Assembly: GCA_936936565.1 (NCBI GenBank)
Contig: CAKZIX010000166.1
Span: forward strand, 1 to 27,356
Origin: an uncultured Nocardiaceae bacterium
Lineage (GTDB): Bacteria > Actinomycetota > Actinomycetes > Mycobacteriales > Mycobacteriaceae
Length of the DNA: 27,356 bases
Reading direction: 5' to 3'
Made by a program: the position numbers and the translations under genes
Notes under the pieces: generated by a model
The model's database searches: none
Seen by the model: only the letters and a program-made list of their open reading frames with translations
Told to the model about the DNA's origin: nothing
Part shown: one piece after another, positions 15,149-22,827 of the stretch
How positions within the stretch are numbered: the first letter of the stretch is position 1
Layout: each line of letters opens with the position of its first letter

Positions 15149-16624
15149 TCAGGACGACATTTCTGACGTACGCGCCGCGCGCAGCCGGGCCACTGTGCGC
15201 TCGCGACCGAGCAGTTCGAGCGACTCGTACAGCGGTGGGCTGATGTGGCTGCCTGTGACGGCCACGCGCACGGGCCCGAAGGCCTTGCGCGGCTTGAGGC
15301 CCAGTTCGTCCACGAGCGCGGTCTTCAGGGCCGTTTCCAAGGCTGCGGTGGTCCACTCCGGCAGTGGCTCGACGGCCGCAAGCGCGGCGTCGAGCACCGG
15401 CACCGCCTCGGCACCCAGATTCTTGGCGGCCGCGGCCGGATCGATGGCGAATTCGGTATCGGCGACGTACAGGAACTTCAACAAGTCCCAAGCGTCGGCG
15501 AGTACGACGATGCGCGTCTGCACCAGTTCCGCCGCGGTGGCGAACCTCACCTCGTCGATATCCGGGCCGATGTTTCCGTGCGCGGTCAGGTAAGTACGCA
15601 GCCGTTGCGCGAAGTTTGCAGGCGCGAGCATCCGAATGTGCTCGGCATTGATGGCATCGGCCTTCTTCTGATCGAAGCGCGCCGGATTCGAATTGACCTT
15701 CGTCACATCGAAGGCGGCCACCATTTCGTCGAGGCTGAACACGTCCCGGTCGTCGGCGATACCCCAGCCGAGCAGCGCGAGGTAATTCAGCAACCCCTCC
15801 GGGACGAATCCGCGATCGCGGTGCACGAACAGACTCGATTCGGGGTCACGCTTGGACAGCTTCTTGTTTCCCTGCCCCATGACGAACGGCAAATGCCCGA
15901 ATTGCGGCGTCCCGTCGGCAACCCCGATCCTGTGCGTAGCCTCGTACAACGCGAGCTGGCGGGGCGTCGACGACAACAAGTCCTCTCCGCGCAACACGTG
16001 GGTGATTTTCATCGTCGCGTCGTCGACCGGATTGACGAGCGTATACAGCGGATCGCCGTTGCCGCGGGTCAACGCGAAATCCGGCACCGTGCCGGCTTTG
16101 AACGTCGTTTCCCCGCGCACCAGATCCTGCCAGGTGAGGTCCTTGTCGGGCATGCGCAGCCGGACCACCGCCGGGCGGCCCTCGTCGATATATGCCTGCC
16201 GTTGTGCCGCAGTGAGATCCCGGTCGAAGTTGTCGTAGCCCAGCTTCGGATCGCGGCCAGCCGCGCGGTGCCTGGCTTCGACTTCCTCAGGGGTGGAGAA
16301 AGATTCGTAGGCCTCCCCGGCGGCCAGCAGCTTCGCGACGACGTCGTTGTGGATGTCACGACGCTGCGACTGCCGGTACGGCGCGTAGGGCCCGCCCACC
16401 TCCGGGCCTTCGTCCCAGTCCAGCCCGAGCCAGCGCAGCGCATCCAGCAGCGCGCTGTAGGACTCCTCGCTGTCGCGCGCGGCATCGGTGTCTTCGATCC
16501 GAAACACGAACGCGCCCTTGTGGTGCCGGGCAAACGCCCAGTTGAACAGCGCGGTACGGATCAGGCCGACATGCGGAGTTCCGGTCGGCGACGGGCAAAA
16601 ACGAACCCGCACAACGTCAGTCAT
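15149..16624 (-). CDS. gltX: Glutamyl-tRNA synthetase
   Basis: This class I synthetase activates glutamate with ATP. The 491-residue product has the HIGH-type motif PSPTGTPHVGLI (about 11-22), FRIEDTDAARD, the tRNA acceptor-binding HVLRGEDLLSSTPRQL region and the KMSKS-type motif KKLSKRD (about 254-260), then the helical anticodon-binding domain. Actinobacteria usually lack GlnRS, so the enzyme is expected to be non-discriminating and to make Glu-tRNA-Gln for GatCAB; this is inferred from family knowledge. It starts 14 nt after the FAH-family gene, and both tRNA substrates lie directly downstream. Confidence 0.96.
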   Translation of the reverse strand: MTDVVRVRFCPSPTGTPHVGLIRTALFNWAFARHHKGAFVFRIEDTDAARDSEESYSALLDALRWLGLDWDEGPEVGGPYAPYRQSQRRDIHNDVVAKLLAAGEAYESFSTPEEVEARHRAAGRDPKLGYDNFDRDLTAAQRQAYIDEGRPAVVRLRMPDKDLTWQDLVRGETTFKAGTVPDFALTRGNGDPLYTLVNPVDDATMKITHVLRGEDLLSSTPRQLALYEATHRIGVADGTPQFGHLPFVMGQGNKKLSKRDPESSLFVHRDRGFVPEGLLNYLALLGWGIADDRDVFSLDEMVAAFDVTKVNSNPARFDQKKADAINAEHIRMLAPANFAQRLRTYLTAHGNIGPDIDEVRFATAAELVQTRIVVLADAWDLLKFLYVADTEFAIDPAAAAKNLGAEAVPVLDAALAAVEPLPEWTTAALETALKTALVDELGLKPRKAFGPVRVAVTGSHISPPLYESLELLGRERTVARLRAARTSEMSS

Positions 16625-16638
16625 GGCTCAACTTTCGA

Positions 16639-17400
16639 TCAGCGTTTGGTCGCAACAGGATTGGTGAGGGTGCCGATGCCTTCCACGGTGACCGACACGC
16701 TCTGCCCGTCGGTGATCGGACCCACACCTTTCGGCGTACCGGTGAGGATCACATCGCCCGGCAGCAGCGTCATCACCGCGGAGATCCATTCGATCAGCTT
16801 CGGAATATCGTGCAGCAGAAGCGAACTGCGACTGTTTTGCTTCTGTTCCCCATCCACCTCGGTGGTGATCTCGACATCGCTTGCATCCAGCTGCGTTTCG
16901 ATCCAAGGCCCGAGCGGGCAGAATGTGTCGTAGCTCTTGGCACGAGTCCACTGCCCGTCGTGGCGCTGCTGATCGCGCGCGGTGACATCGTTGGCCACGG
17001 TGTAGCCCAGAATCACCTCGCCGGCGCGGGCCGCTGCGACGTCCTTGCACGGGCGGCCGATGACGACCGCCAGCTCGCCCTCGTAGTGCACCTCACTCGA
17101 GCTGGGCGGCAACACGATCGGCGCGTTCGGGCCGACGATCGAGGTGTTCGGCTTGAGAAAGATGACCGGATCGGCCGGGGCCTCGCCACCCATCTCGGCG
17201 GCGTGGGCCGCGTAGTTCTTGCCGACGCAGATCACCTTGCTCGCCAGAATCGGCGCGAGCAGCCGAACGTCGTCGAGGCGCCAGGTGCGCCCGGTGTATG
17301 TCGGTGTGCCGAACGGATGCTCGGCGATCTCGCGGGCGGTGCCGTCTTCGATTCCGACAAAGGCAACACCGTCAGGGCTGGCAACTCGACCTAGTCGCAT
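16639..17400 (-). CDS. Fumarylacetoacetate hydrolase-family protein (Rv2993c-like)
   Basis: The 253-residue protein has the short FAH-family architecture: an N-terminal domain of about 50 residues, then VICVGKNYAAHAAEMG, and the metal-binding set HYEGELAVVIG (Glu about 107 and 109) with VANDVTARD (Asp about 138), ending in GDVILTGTPKGVGPI. Family members hydrolyse acylpyruvates, tautomerise oxaloacetate or isomerise hydroxymuconates; which of these applies cannot be read from sequence. The start ATG 17400 is preceded by a leaderless-type TAGACT box. It is the first gene of an operon with gltX. Confidence 0.9.
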   Translation of the reverse strand: MRLGRVASPDGVAFVGIEDGTAREIAEHPFGTPTYTGRTWRLDDVRLLAPILASKVICVGKNYAAHAAEMGGEAPADPVIFLKPNTSIVGPNAPIVLPPSSSEVHYEGELAVVIGRPCKDVAAARAGEVILGYTVANDVTARDQQRHDGQWTRAKSYDTFCPLGPWIETQLDASDVEITTEVDGEQKQNSRSSLLLHDIPKLIEWISAVMTLLPGDVILTGTPKGVGPITDGQSVSVTVEGIGTLTNPVATKR

Positions 17401-17407
17401 GGTGTGA

Positions 17408-17413
17408 AGTCTA
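17408..17413 (-). promoter_or_regulatory. -10 box of the FAH-gltX operon (leaderless)
   Basis: On the minus strand TAGACT (TANNNT) ends 7 nt before ATG 17400. There is no Shine-Dalgarno sequence in between, so the mRNA probably begins at the start codon. Confidence 0.5.
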
Positions 17414-17452
17414 TGACGTGCCGGTTTGCGGCGCGGCTTCCGGTGTAGGGTT

Positions 17453-17485
17453 TAAGATATAGGAATTGATTCTCAGATTGTGAGA
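17453..17485 (+). promoter_or_regulatory. MFS gene promoter with operator-like dyad
   Basis: TAAGAT (17453-17458) is a good -10 box, placing the start near 17465. Downstream, TCTCA (17471-17475) and TGAGA (17481-17485) form a 5-bp dyad with a 5-nt centre in the short AT-rich leader, just before ATG 17489. It could bind a repressor or fold over the translation start; no cognate regulator is adjacent. Confidence 0.45.
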
Positions 17486-17488
17486 TAG

Positions 17489-18661
17489 ATGACCGTGGCA
17501 ACCATCGCCGACCGGCGTCGCTGGTCCATGCTCGCGCTCGGCGTGTTCGCACAGGCCACCAGCGCGGTCACGGTGCACGGTGCCCCGTTTCTGCTTCCCG
17601 CACTTACGGCTCGCGAGATGCCGCTGGCTACCGCCGGCGTGCTCGTCGCGATGCCGACCGTCGGCCTCGTCGCCACACTGGTCGCCTGGGGTGCGCTCGT
17701 CGACCGCATCGGTGAGCGGGCCGTCATGGTCGCCGGGCTGACCGTCATGGTGGTGGCCAGCGGTGCGGCCGCGTTTTCCACCAGCTACCTGGCGCTGGGC
17801 TGCTGGCTGGCGCTGTCCGGTGTGGGCGCGGCCAGTACCAACGGTGCGAGCGGACGGGTGATCGTCGGCTGGTTTCCGCCGGAACGCCGCGGCCTCGCGA
17901 TGGGCATCCGGCAGACCGCGCAACCCCTCGGGGTCGGAATCGCAGCCTTGACCGTGCCGTACCTCGCAGCGGCACAGGGGGTTCCGGCTGCGCTGCTGGT
18001 ATCGGCGGGGATGGCGGCGGTCGCTGCGGTGGGCTGCTTGCTCGGCGTGCTCGATCCGCCGCGCCCGCCGCGCAACGTCGCCGGCGCCAACCCGTACCGC
18101 GGCGACGGCACGCTGTGGCGGATCCACGCCGTGTCCGTGCTGCTCGTCATCCCGCAAGCCACCATCTGGACCTTCGCGCTGCTGTGGCTGCACGACGACG
18201 TCGGCTGGTCGGTGGTCGCGGCCGGCGTATTGGTTACCGCGACACAGCTTCTCGGTGCCGCCGGGCGCATCGGCGCCGGCGTCTGGTCCGACCGTGTCCG
18301 CAGCCGCATGGGACCACTGCGCACGATCGCCGTCGGTGCCGTGACCTCGACGGCCGGGCTGGCTGTTGCCGCCTGGCTGGGATGGTGGTGGATTGCGTTG
18401 CCGCTGTTGGTGATCGCTTCCGTCATCACCGTCGCCGACAACGGTCTCGCCTTCACCGCGGTCGCGGAAATCGCCGGACCCTATTGGAGCGGAAAAGGAT
18501 TGGGCATCCAGAACACCGGCCAGAACCTCGCCTCCGCGGCGATCGCGCCGGTCTTCGGGGCGCTCATCACCGTGGGCGGCTTTCCCGCCGCCTATGCCGT
18601 CGCCGCGGTCGCCGCGGCGGTCGCCATCCCCTTGGTCCCCCACGACCGACCGCAGGGCTGA
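17489..18661 (+). CDS. Major facilitator superfamily transporter (Rv2994-like)
   Basis: The 390-residue membrane protein has about 12 hydrophobic segments in two halves, a charged central loop (about 185-205, PPRPPRNVAGANPYRGDG) and the MFS loop 2-3 motif GALVDRIGERAVM. RIGAGVWSDRVRSRMG in the second half is the repeated equivalent. Substrate is unknown; orthologues are annotated only as MFS proteins. The gene is divergent from the FAH-gltX operon and is the last recognisable gene before the repeat island. The ATG has only a weak GAGAT upstream. Confidence 0.88.
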   Translation: MTVATIADRRRWSMLALGVFAQATSAVTVHGAPFLLPALTAREMPLATAGVLVAMPTVGLVATLVAWGALVDRIGERAVMVAGLTVMVVASGAAAFSTSYLALGCWLALSGVGAASTNGASGRVIVGWFPPERRGLAMGIRQTAQPLGVGIAALTVPYLAAAQGVPAALLVSAGMAAVAAVGCLLGVLDPPRPPRNVAGANPYRGDGTLWRIHAVSVLLVIPQATIWTFALLWLHDDVGWSVVAAGVLVTATQLLGAAGRIGAGVWSDRVRSRMGPLRTIAVGAVTSTAGLAVAAWLGWWWIALPLLVIASVITVADNGLAFTAVAEIAGPYWSGKGLGIQNTGQNLASAAIAPVFGALITVGGFPAAYAVAAVAAAVAIPLVPHDRPQG

Positions 18662-18912
18662 GCGCGGCGGCCGCGAGCCCGTGCCGCGGTGTTCCGATCC
18701 TGATCTGGCGTTTGATGCAGCGCATTCGGGGGGCGGTCGCGGTCGGTGCCCTGCGATTCGGTGGCGGATGCGCGCCTGCTGTTCGACCGTGACGCCGGCC
18801 GGTGCGTGCTGACGAACGATCGGCCTGCGCTGCGGGCGCGCTGGTCGGGCCCGCTGGGTGCAAGCCGGTCGACCCAGCACAGCACCAATCCGACCGCCCG
18901 CGCCTACACACA

Positions 18913-19012
18913 ACCGGACGGCCGGCGCTGCACACCAAACCGGACAGCCCCGCCCTGCACACCAAACCGGACGGCCCCGCCCTGTACACGAAACCGGACG
19001 GCCGGCGCTGCG
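18913..19012. repeat. Tandem repeat A, 26-27 bp, about 3.5 copies
   Basis: Units begin ACCGGACGGCC or ACCGGACAGCC at 18913, 18939 and 18966, with a partial fourth at about 18993. Two of the periods are 27 nt, one is 26. In one plus frame the units read as a 9-residue PALHTKPDG repeat, but the frame continues into unrelated repeats, so I do not take it as coding. Confidence 0.75.
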
Positions 19013-19099
19013 TGCACGTGCGTTCGCGCCGCCACTACGTGCACGTTTCCGTCAACCACAACGCGCGCAATTACTGCCGCCCACGCAACGCAATCCCTC

Positions 19100-19286
19100 G
19101 CACAGGCATCCCTCGCCCCATCCGCGCAGGCATCCCTCGCCAAACCGCACAAACATTCCCAGCCCACCCGCACAGGCATCCCCCTCCCCACCCGCACAGG
19201 CATCCCCCTCGCCACCCGCACAGACATCCCACGCCCCAAACCCGCACAAGCATCCCCCGCCCCAACCCGCACAGGCGTCCCTCGAC
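19100..19286. repeat. Tandem repeat B, about 24 bp, eight degenerate copies
   Basis: Units start with GCACAGGCATCC or a close variant at 19100, 19124, 19147, 19170, 19194, 19218, 19244 and 19269, so periods run 23-26 nt. The remainder of each unit is C-rich. The varying period argues against a conserved protein repeat in any one frame. Confidence 0.75.
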
Positions 19287-19414
19287 CACCATGCACAGCC
19301 TTCCGGCGGCCGCCGCGGCGCTTGCGTCGGCCGCCGTGCAGCTCGCGTCGCCCGCCGCATCCATCGATCGGTATCCAGCCCTCGGCATCGAGGAATCTGC
19401 AAATCTGCACCTGA

Positions 19415-19458
19415 TGTTCCGTCCGGCTACCGCCTGTAGGAGGTTCCCGGACGGAACA
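19415..19458. repeat. 12-bp inverted repeat with nested hairpin
   Basis: TGTTCCGTCCGG (19415-19426) and CCGGACGGAACA (19447-19458) are perfectly complementary. The 20-nt loop contains a nested CTAC-CGCCT-GTAG hairpin (19427-19439). There is no T-tract. It resembles the 1501-1540 element in architecture though not in sequence. Confidence 0.6.
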
Positions 19459-19521
19459 GCGGGTGCAATTCGCCGGACGGGCAAGCAGTCGACTCACGAG
19501 GGCGGTTTGGTGGCGCGCCAC

Positions 19522-19557
19522 TAACGGCGCGATCGCGGTTAACGGCGCGATCGCGGT
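19522..19557. repeat. Perfect 18-bp tandem duplication with palindromic cores
   Basis: TAACGGCGCGATCGCGGT occurs at 19522-19539 and again at 19540-19557 without a mismatch. Each copy contains the 10-bp palindrome CGCGATCGCG (19528-19537, 19546-19555), so two dyads sit 18 bp apart, under two helical turns. It could be a recent slippage product or a paired protein-binding site. Confidence 0.7.
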
Positions 19558-19705
19558 CGGAAGTTGCGAACGCTTAGTCGTGCGCGCAATCCGGTATCTG
19601 ATCCGCATAGAGTGAGCTCGGTGCGGACTACGCAGGGCCGCACAGACTTCGCGCTTGAACGTGACGTGGGCCGACTGGTCACGAGGGATGGGACACGCCT
19701 CGGCT

Positions 19706-19880
19706 TCCGTACCGCGGACGACGGCCTATACGCACGCGGACGACGGTCGACGGACCACGCACCACGGACGACTGCATACGTTAACCACGGGTAACGGACC
19801 ATGCACACGGACGACTGCCTACGTAGCCACGGGTGATGGACCGCGCACCACGAACGACTGCCTACGTACCAGCGGAGCGA
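19706..19880. repeat. Degenerate repeat C, about 42-44 bp, three copies
   Basis: GGACCA/GGACCG followed by GCAC and then CGGACGACTGC-TACGT (with small variants) starts at 19752, 19796 and 19838. Flanking GCGGACGACGG segments at 19706-19750 look like decayed copies. No consistent reading frame is kept. Confidence 0.6.
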
Positions 19881-19919
19881 CTGCCTGCCAACCACGGACA
19901 GCAAAACGGCCCGCCACCA

Positions 19920-20138
19920 CCCGACGACAATCAACGGCCCACATCCCCACCGACTAGAACCAACAGCCCACCCACCACCGACGACAAGAACGGCTCACCA
20001 CCACCGACGACGACAACCAACGGCCCACCACCACCGACGACAGCCAACCGCCCATAACAGTCACCACCACCGACGACAGCCAACGTCCCATACCGCCCAC
20101 CACCACCGACGACAGCCAACGTCCCATACCGCCCACCA
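19920..20138. repeat. Tandem repeat D, 36 bp, with two identical copies beside leuB
   Basis: Copies 20062-20097 and 20098-20133 are identical over 36 bp; 20026-20061 differs at its end, and shorter decayed copies extend back to about 19920. Each begins CACCACCACCGACGACAGCC. There are no unique spacers, so it is not a CRISPR array. On the minus strand GGTGGTGGTGGG occurs at 20024-20035 and 20096-20107. The period equals 12 codons, but neither strand gives a credible protein. Confidence 0.85.
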
Positions 20139-20142
20139 CATG

Positions 20143-20182
20143 CCAACGGCGGCCACGCGCAACTGCACGTGACCGCCGTTGG
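20143..20182 (-). terminator. Hairpin after leuB
   Basis: CCAACGGCGGCCACG (20143-20157) pairs with CGTGACCGCCGTTGG (20168-20182): 15 positions with one mismatch and a 10-nt loop. It begins 9 nt after the leuB stop, in the place of a terminator for leuB, but lacks a U-tract. Repeat D lies just beyond it. Confidence 0.6.
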
Positions 20183-20191
20183 GAACTGAAA

Positions 20192-21235
20192 TTACAGCGC
20201 GGCTGCGATCCGGTCGCCGATCTCGGTTGTCGAAGCCGTTGCGGTACCACGCTTTTCGAGGTCGGTGGCGACCGCCTGCTCGATGCGGGCGGCGGCGTCG
20301 GCCTTGCCGAGGTGATTGAGCAGCAGGTTCACCGACAGAATGGCGGCCGTTGGGTCCGCCTTGCTCTGGCCGGCGATGTCCGGTGCGGAGCCGTGCACCG
20401 GCTCGAACATGCTCGGATTGGTGCCGGTCGCGTCGATGTTTCCGCTTGCGGCCAAACCGATTCCACCGGTGACGGCGGCGGCGAGATCGGTGATGATGTC
20501 GCCGAACAGGTTGTCGGTGACGATCACGTCGAACCGCTTGGGGTCGGTGACGACGTGAATCATCGCGGCATCCACGTGCTGGTAGGCGACCTCGACGTCC
20601 GGGTATTCGGCGGCGACGGCGTCGACCGCGCGCTGCCACAGCGAACCGGCGAACGTCAGCACGTTCGTCTTGTGCACCAGCGTGACGTGCTTACGCCGCG
20701 TCATGGCCTTGTCGAAGGCGTACCGAACCACGCGCTCCACACCGAAGCGGGTGTTGGTGCTCACCTCGGTGGCCACCTCGTGCGGGGTGCCCACGCGGAT
20801 CGCGCCGCCGGTGCCGGTGTACGGCCCCTCGGTGCCCTCGCGGACGACGAGGAAGTCGATCTCCGGATTGCCCGAAAGTGGGCCCACCACACCGGGATAC
20901 AGCCGCGACGGGCGTAGGTTCACGTGGTGATCGAGCGCGAAACGGGCCTTGAGCAGCAGACCGCGCTCGAGCACACCGCTGGGCACCGACGGATCACCGA
21001 TGGCACCCAGCAGGATCGCGTCGTGGCCTTTGAGCTCGTCGAGCACACTGTCGGGCAGCAGCTCCCCCGTCGCGTGATAGCGACGGGCGCCCAGGTCGTA
21101 TTCCGTTGTCTCGACACCGGGTTCGACGGCGCGCAGCACCTTCAGTGCCTCGCCGATGACCTCGGGGCCGATGCCGTCGCCGGCGATGACAGCTAGCCGG
21201 AGCGGAGCCTGCGTAGCGACCGATTGCTCTGTCAT
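20192..21235 (-). CDS. leuB: 3-isopropylmalate dehydrogenase
   Basis: LeuB oxidises and decarboxylates 3-isopropylmalate, the step after LeuCD in leucine synthesis. The 347-residue product shows the family set AVIAGDGIGPEVIGEAL at the start, LLLKARFALDHHVNLRP (substrate-binding Arg residues), VVREGTEGPY, the catalytic Lys/Asp region VTLVHKTNVL and DAAMIHVVTDPKRFDVIVTDNLFGDIITD, and MFEPVHGSAPDIAG. ATG 21235 overlaps the serA TGA by 4 nt (ATGA), so translation is probably coupled. leuB lies apart from leuCD, as in M. tuberculosis (Rv2995c). Confidence 0.97.
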   Translation of the reverse strand: MTEQSVATQAPLRLAVIAGDGIGPEVIGEALKVLRAVEPGVETTEYDLGARRYHATGELLPDSVLDELKGHDAILLGAIGDPSVPSGVLERGLLLKARFALDHHVNLRPSRLYPGVVGPLSGNPEIDFLVVREGTEGPYTGTGGAIRVGTPHEVATEVSTNTRFGVERVVRYAFDKAMTRRKHVTLVHKTNVLTFAGSLWQRAVDAVAAEYPDVEVAYQHVDAAMIHVVTDPKRFDVIVTDNLFGDIITDLAAAVTGGIGLAASGNIDATGTNPSMFEPVHGSAPDIAGQSKADPTAAILSVNLLLNHLGKADAAARIEQAVATDLEKRGTATASTTEIGDRIAAAL

Positions 21236-22827
21236 ACGAGTTCGACGACCTCGATCTTGTCGGCCGCGACGGCTTCGGCGATGGCGGCCTTGACCTGGGC
21301 GGGCACCGTCTGGTCGATGCGGAGCAGGATCAGCGCCTGCGGGCCTTCGGCGTCCTGGCTCAGCTGCGCGGCCTGGATGTCGATGTTGTTCTCGCCCAAC
21401 AAGGTTCCGATTTTGCCGAGCGCGCCCGGCTTGTCCGGGTAGTGGATCAGCAGGTTGATGCCCTCGGCGCGCAGATCGAAGTTGCGGCTGTTGATGTTGA
21501 CGATCTTCTCGACTTGCTGCGGCCCGGTGAGCGTGCCGGAGACGTTGGCAGAGGTGCCGTCGCCGTACACAGCGCGCAGGTCGACGACGCTGCGGTGGTT
21601 CGGGCTCTCGCTGGCGGAGGTGACCTCGACGGTGACGCCGCGCTCGGCCGCGAGCTGCGGCGCGTTGACGAACGTGACGGAGTCTTCGATGACGGCGGAG
21701 AACAGGCCACGCAGCGCCGAAAGCTTCAGCACCTCAACCTGTTCGGCAGCGAGCTCGCCACGCACGTCCACCGACAGACTGACCGGCAGCTCCTCGCCGA
21801 GCGCACCGAGCAGCACACCCTGCTTGCGCACGATCTCCAGCCACGGTGCTACCTCTTCGCCGACCGCGCCACCGGAGACGTTGACCGCCTCGGGCACGAA
21901 TTCGCCTGCAAGGGCGAGCAATACGGACTTCGCGACGTCGGTGCCGGCGCGGTCCTGCGCCTCGGATGTAGACGCACCGAGGTGCGGGGTGACGACGACT
22001 TCGGGCAGTTCGAACAGTGGGCTGTCCGTGCACGGCTCGCTGGAGTAGACGTCCAGGCCGGCGCCGCGCACGTGGCCCGACTTGATCGCGTCGTAGAGTG
22101 CCTGCTCGTCGATGAGGCCACCGCGGGCGGCGTTGACGATGATGACGCCCTTCTTGGTCTTCGCGAGCGCGTCGGCGTTGATCAGACCCTTGGTCTCCGG
22201 GGTCTTCGGCAGGTGCACCGAGATCAGATCGGCGCGCTGTAGCAACTCGTCGAGCGTGACGAGCTCGATGCCGAGCTGGGCGGCGCGGGCCGGCGAAACG
22301 TAGGGGTCGTAGGCAATGATGTGCGTCTCGAACGCGGCCAGACGCGCGGCGAACAGCTGCCCGATACGGCCCAGGCCGACGACGCCGACCGTCTTGCCGA
22401 GGATCTCGACGCCGTTGAACTTGCTGCGGGCCCAGGTGCCGTCGCGCAGCGTCTTGTCGGCGGCCGGGATCTGGCGCGCGGTGGCCAGCAGCAGGCTGAC
22501 GGCGTGCTCGGCGGCAGTGTGAATGTTCGAGGTGGGCGCGTTGACCACCATCACGCCGCGCTCCGTCGCGGCCGGCACGTCGACATTGTCGAGGCCGACG
22601 CCCGCGCGGGCGACAATCTTCAGGTTCTTGCCGGCCTCGAGGACCTCTTTGTCGACGGTCGTGGCGGAACGCACGAGGATCGCGTCCGCCTCCTGCACGG
22701 CTTCGAGCAGCTTCGGGCGATCGGGCCCGTCGACCCACTTCACCTCGACGCCGTCACCGAGGGCGTCGACGGTGGATGCTGCGAGCTTGTCGGCGATCAG
22801 GACAATTGGGCGGCCGTTCTGGCTCAC
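21232..22827 (-). CDS. serA: D-3-phosphoglycerate dehydrogenase with ASB and ACT domains
   Basis: SerA catalyses the first step of serine synthesis. The 531-residue protein is of the long, type-1 kind. The Rossmann core has VGLGRIGQLFA (about 150-160) and the catalytic trio is Arg in VNAARGGLID (about 235), Glu in YSSEP (about 264) and His in TPHLGAST (about 282). An intervening allosteric-substrate-binding domain (about 320-450) and a C-terminal ACT domain (HYPDKPGALGKIGTLLGENN, from about 455) for serine feedback follow. The start is GTG 22827 with GGGAG about 10 nt upstream. It forms a unit with leuB. In relatives the upstream neighbour is the ilv cluster; here it is the defence-like island. 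Confidence 0.97.
   Translation of the reverse strand: MSQNGRPIVLIADKLAASTVDALGDGVEVKWVDGPDRPKLLEAVQEADAILVRSATTVDKEVLEAGKNLKIVARAGVGLDNVDVPAATERGVMVVNAPTSNIHTAAEHAVSLLLATARQIPAADKTLRDGTWARSKFNGVEILGKTVGVVGLGRIGQLFAARLAAFETHIIAYDPYVSPARAAQLGIELVTLDELLQRADLISVHLPKTPETKGLINADALAKTKKGVIIVNAARGGLIDEQALYDAIKSGHVRGAGLDVYSSEPCTDSPLFELPEVVVTPHLGASTSEAQDRAGTDVAKSVLLALAGEFVPEAVNVSGGAVGEEVAPWLEIVRKQGVLLGALGEELPVSLSVDVRGELAAEQVEVLKLSALRGLFSAVIEDSVTFVNAPQLAAERGVTVEVTSASESPNHRSVVDLRAVYGDGTSANVSGTLTGPQQVEKIVNINSRNFDLRAEGINLLIHYPDKPGALGKIGTLLGENNIDIQAAQLSQDAEGPQALILLRIDQTVPAQVKAAIAEAVAADKIEVVELV

Larger units (their letters stand above)
18662..20191. other. Repeat-rich intergenic island without recognisable genes
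   Basis: The 1.5 kb between the convergent MFS gene and leuB contains no frame with recognisable homology, although several frames of 130-240 codons stay open because of composition. From about 18900 to 20150 the plus strand is strikingly rich in A and C. It holds four tandem-repeat families, an 18-bp perfect duplication and two inverted repeats, listed separately. The first 240 bp (18662-18900) hold nothing I recognise. One speculative leaderless frame begins at GTG 19621, with TAGAGT 7 nt upstream (57 codons, ending at 19794). Close relatives have MFS and leuB much nearer each other. Confidence 0.75.

Noticed and set aside
18904..19608. Long minus-strand frame (about 234 codons) in the repeat island
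   Set aside because: It is a translation of tandem DNA repeats with drifting period, has no start signal and no recognisable domain; other frames of similar length overlap it on both strands.
20026..20133. 36-bp direct repeats as a CRISPR array
   Set aside because: The units are directly adjacent with no unique spacers, and no cas genes are present; it is a tandem repeat.
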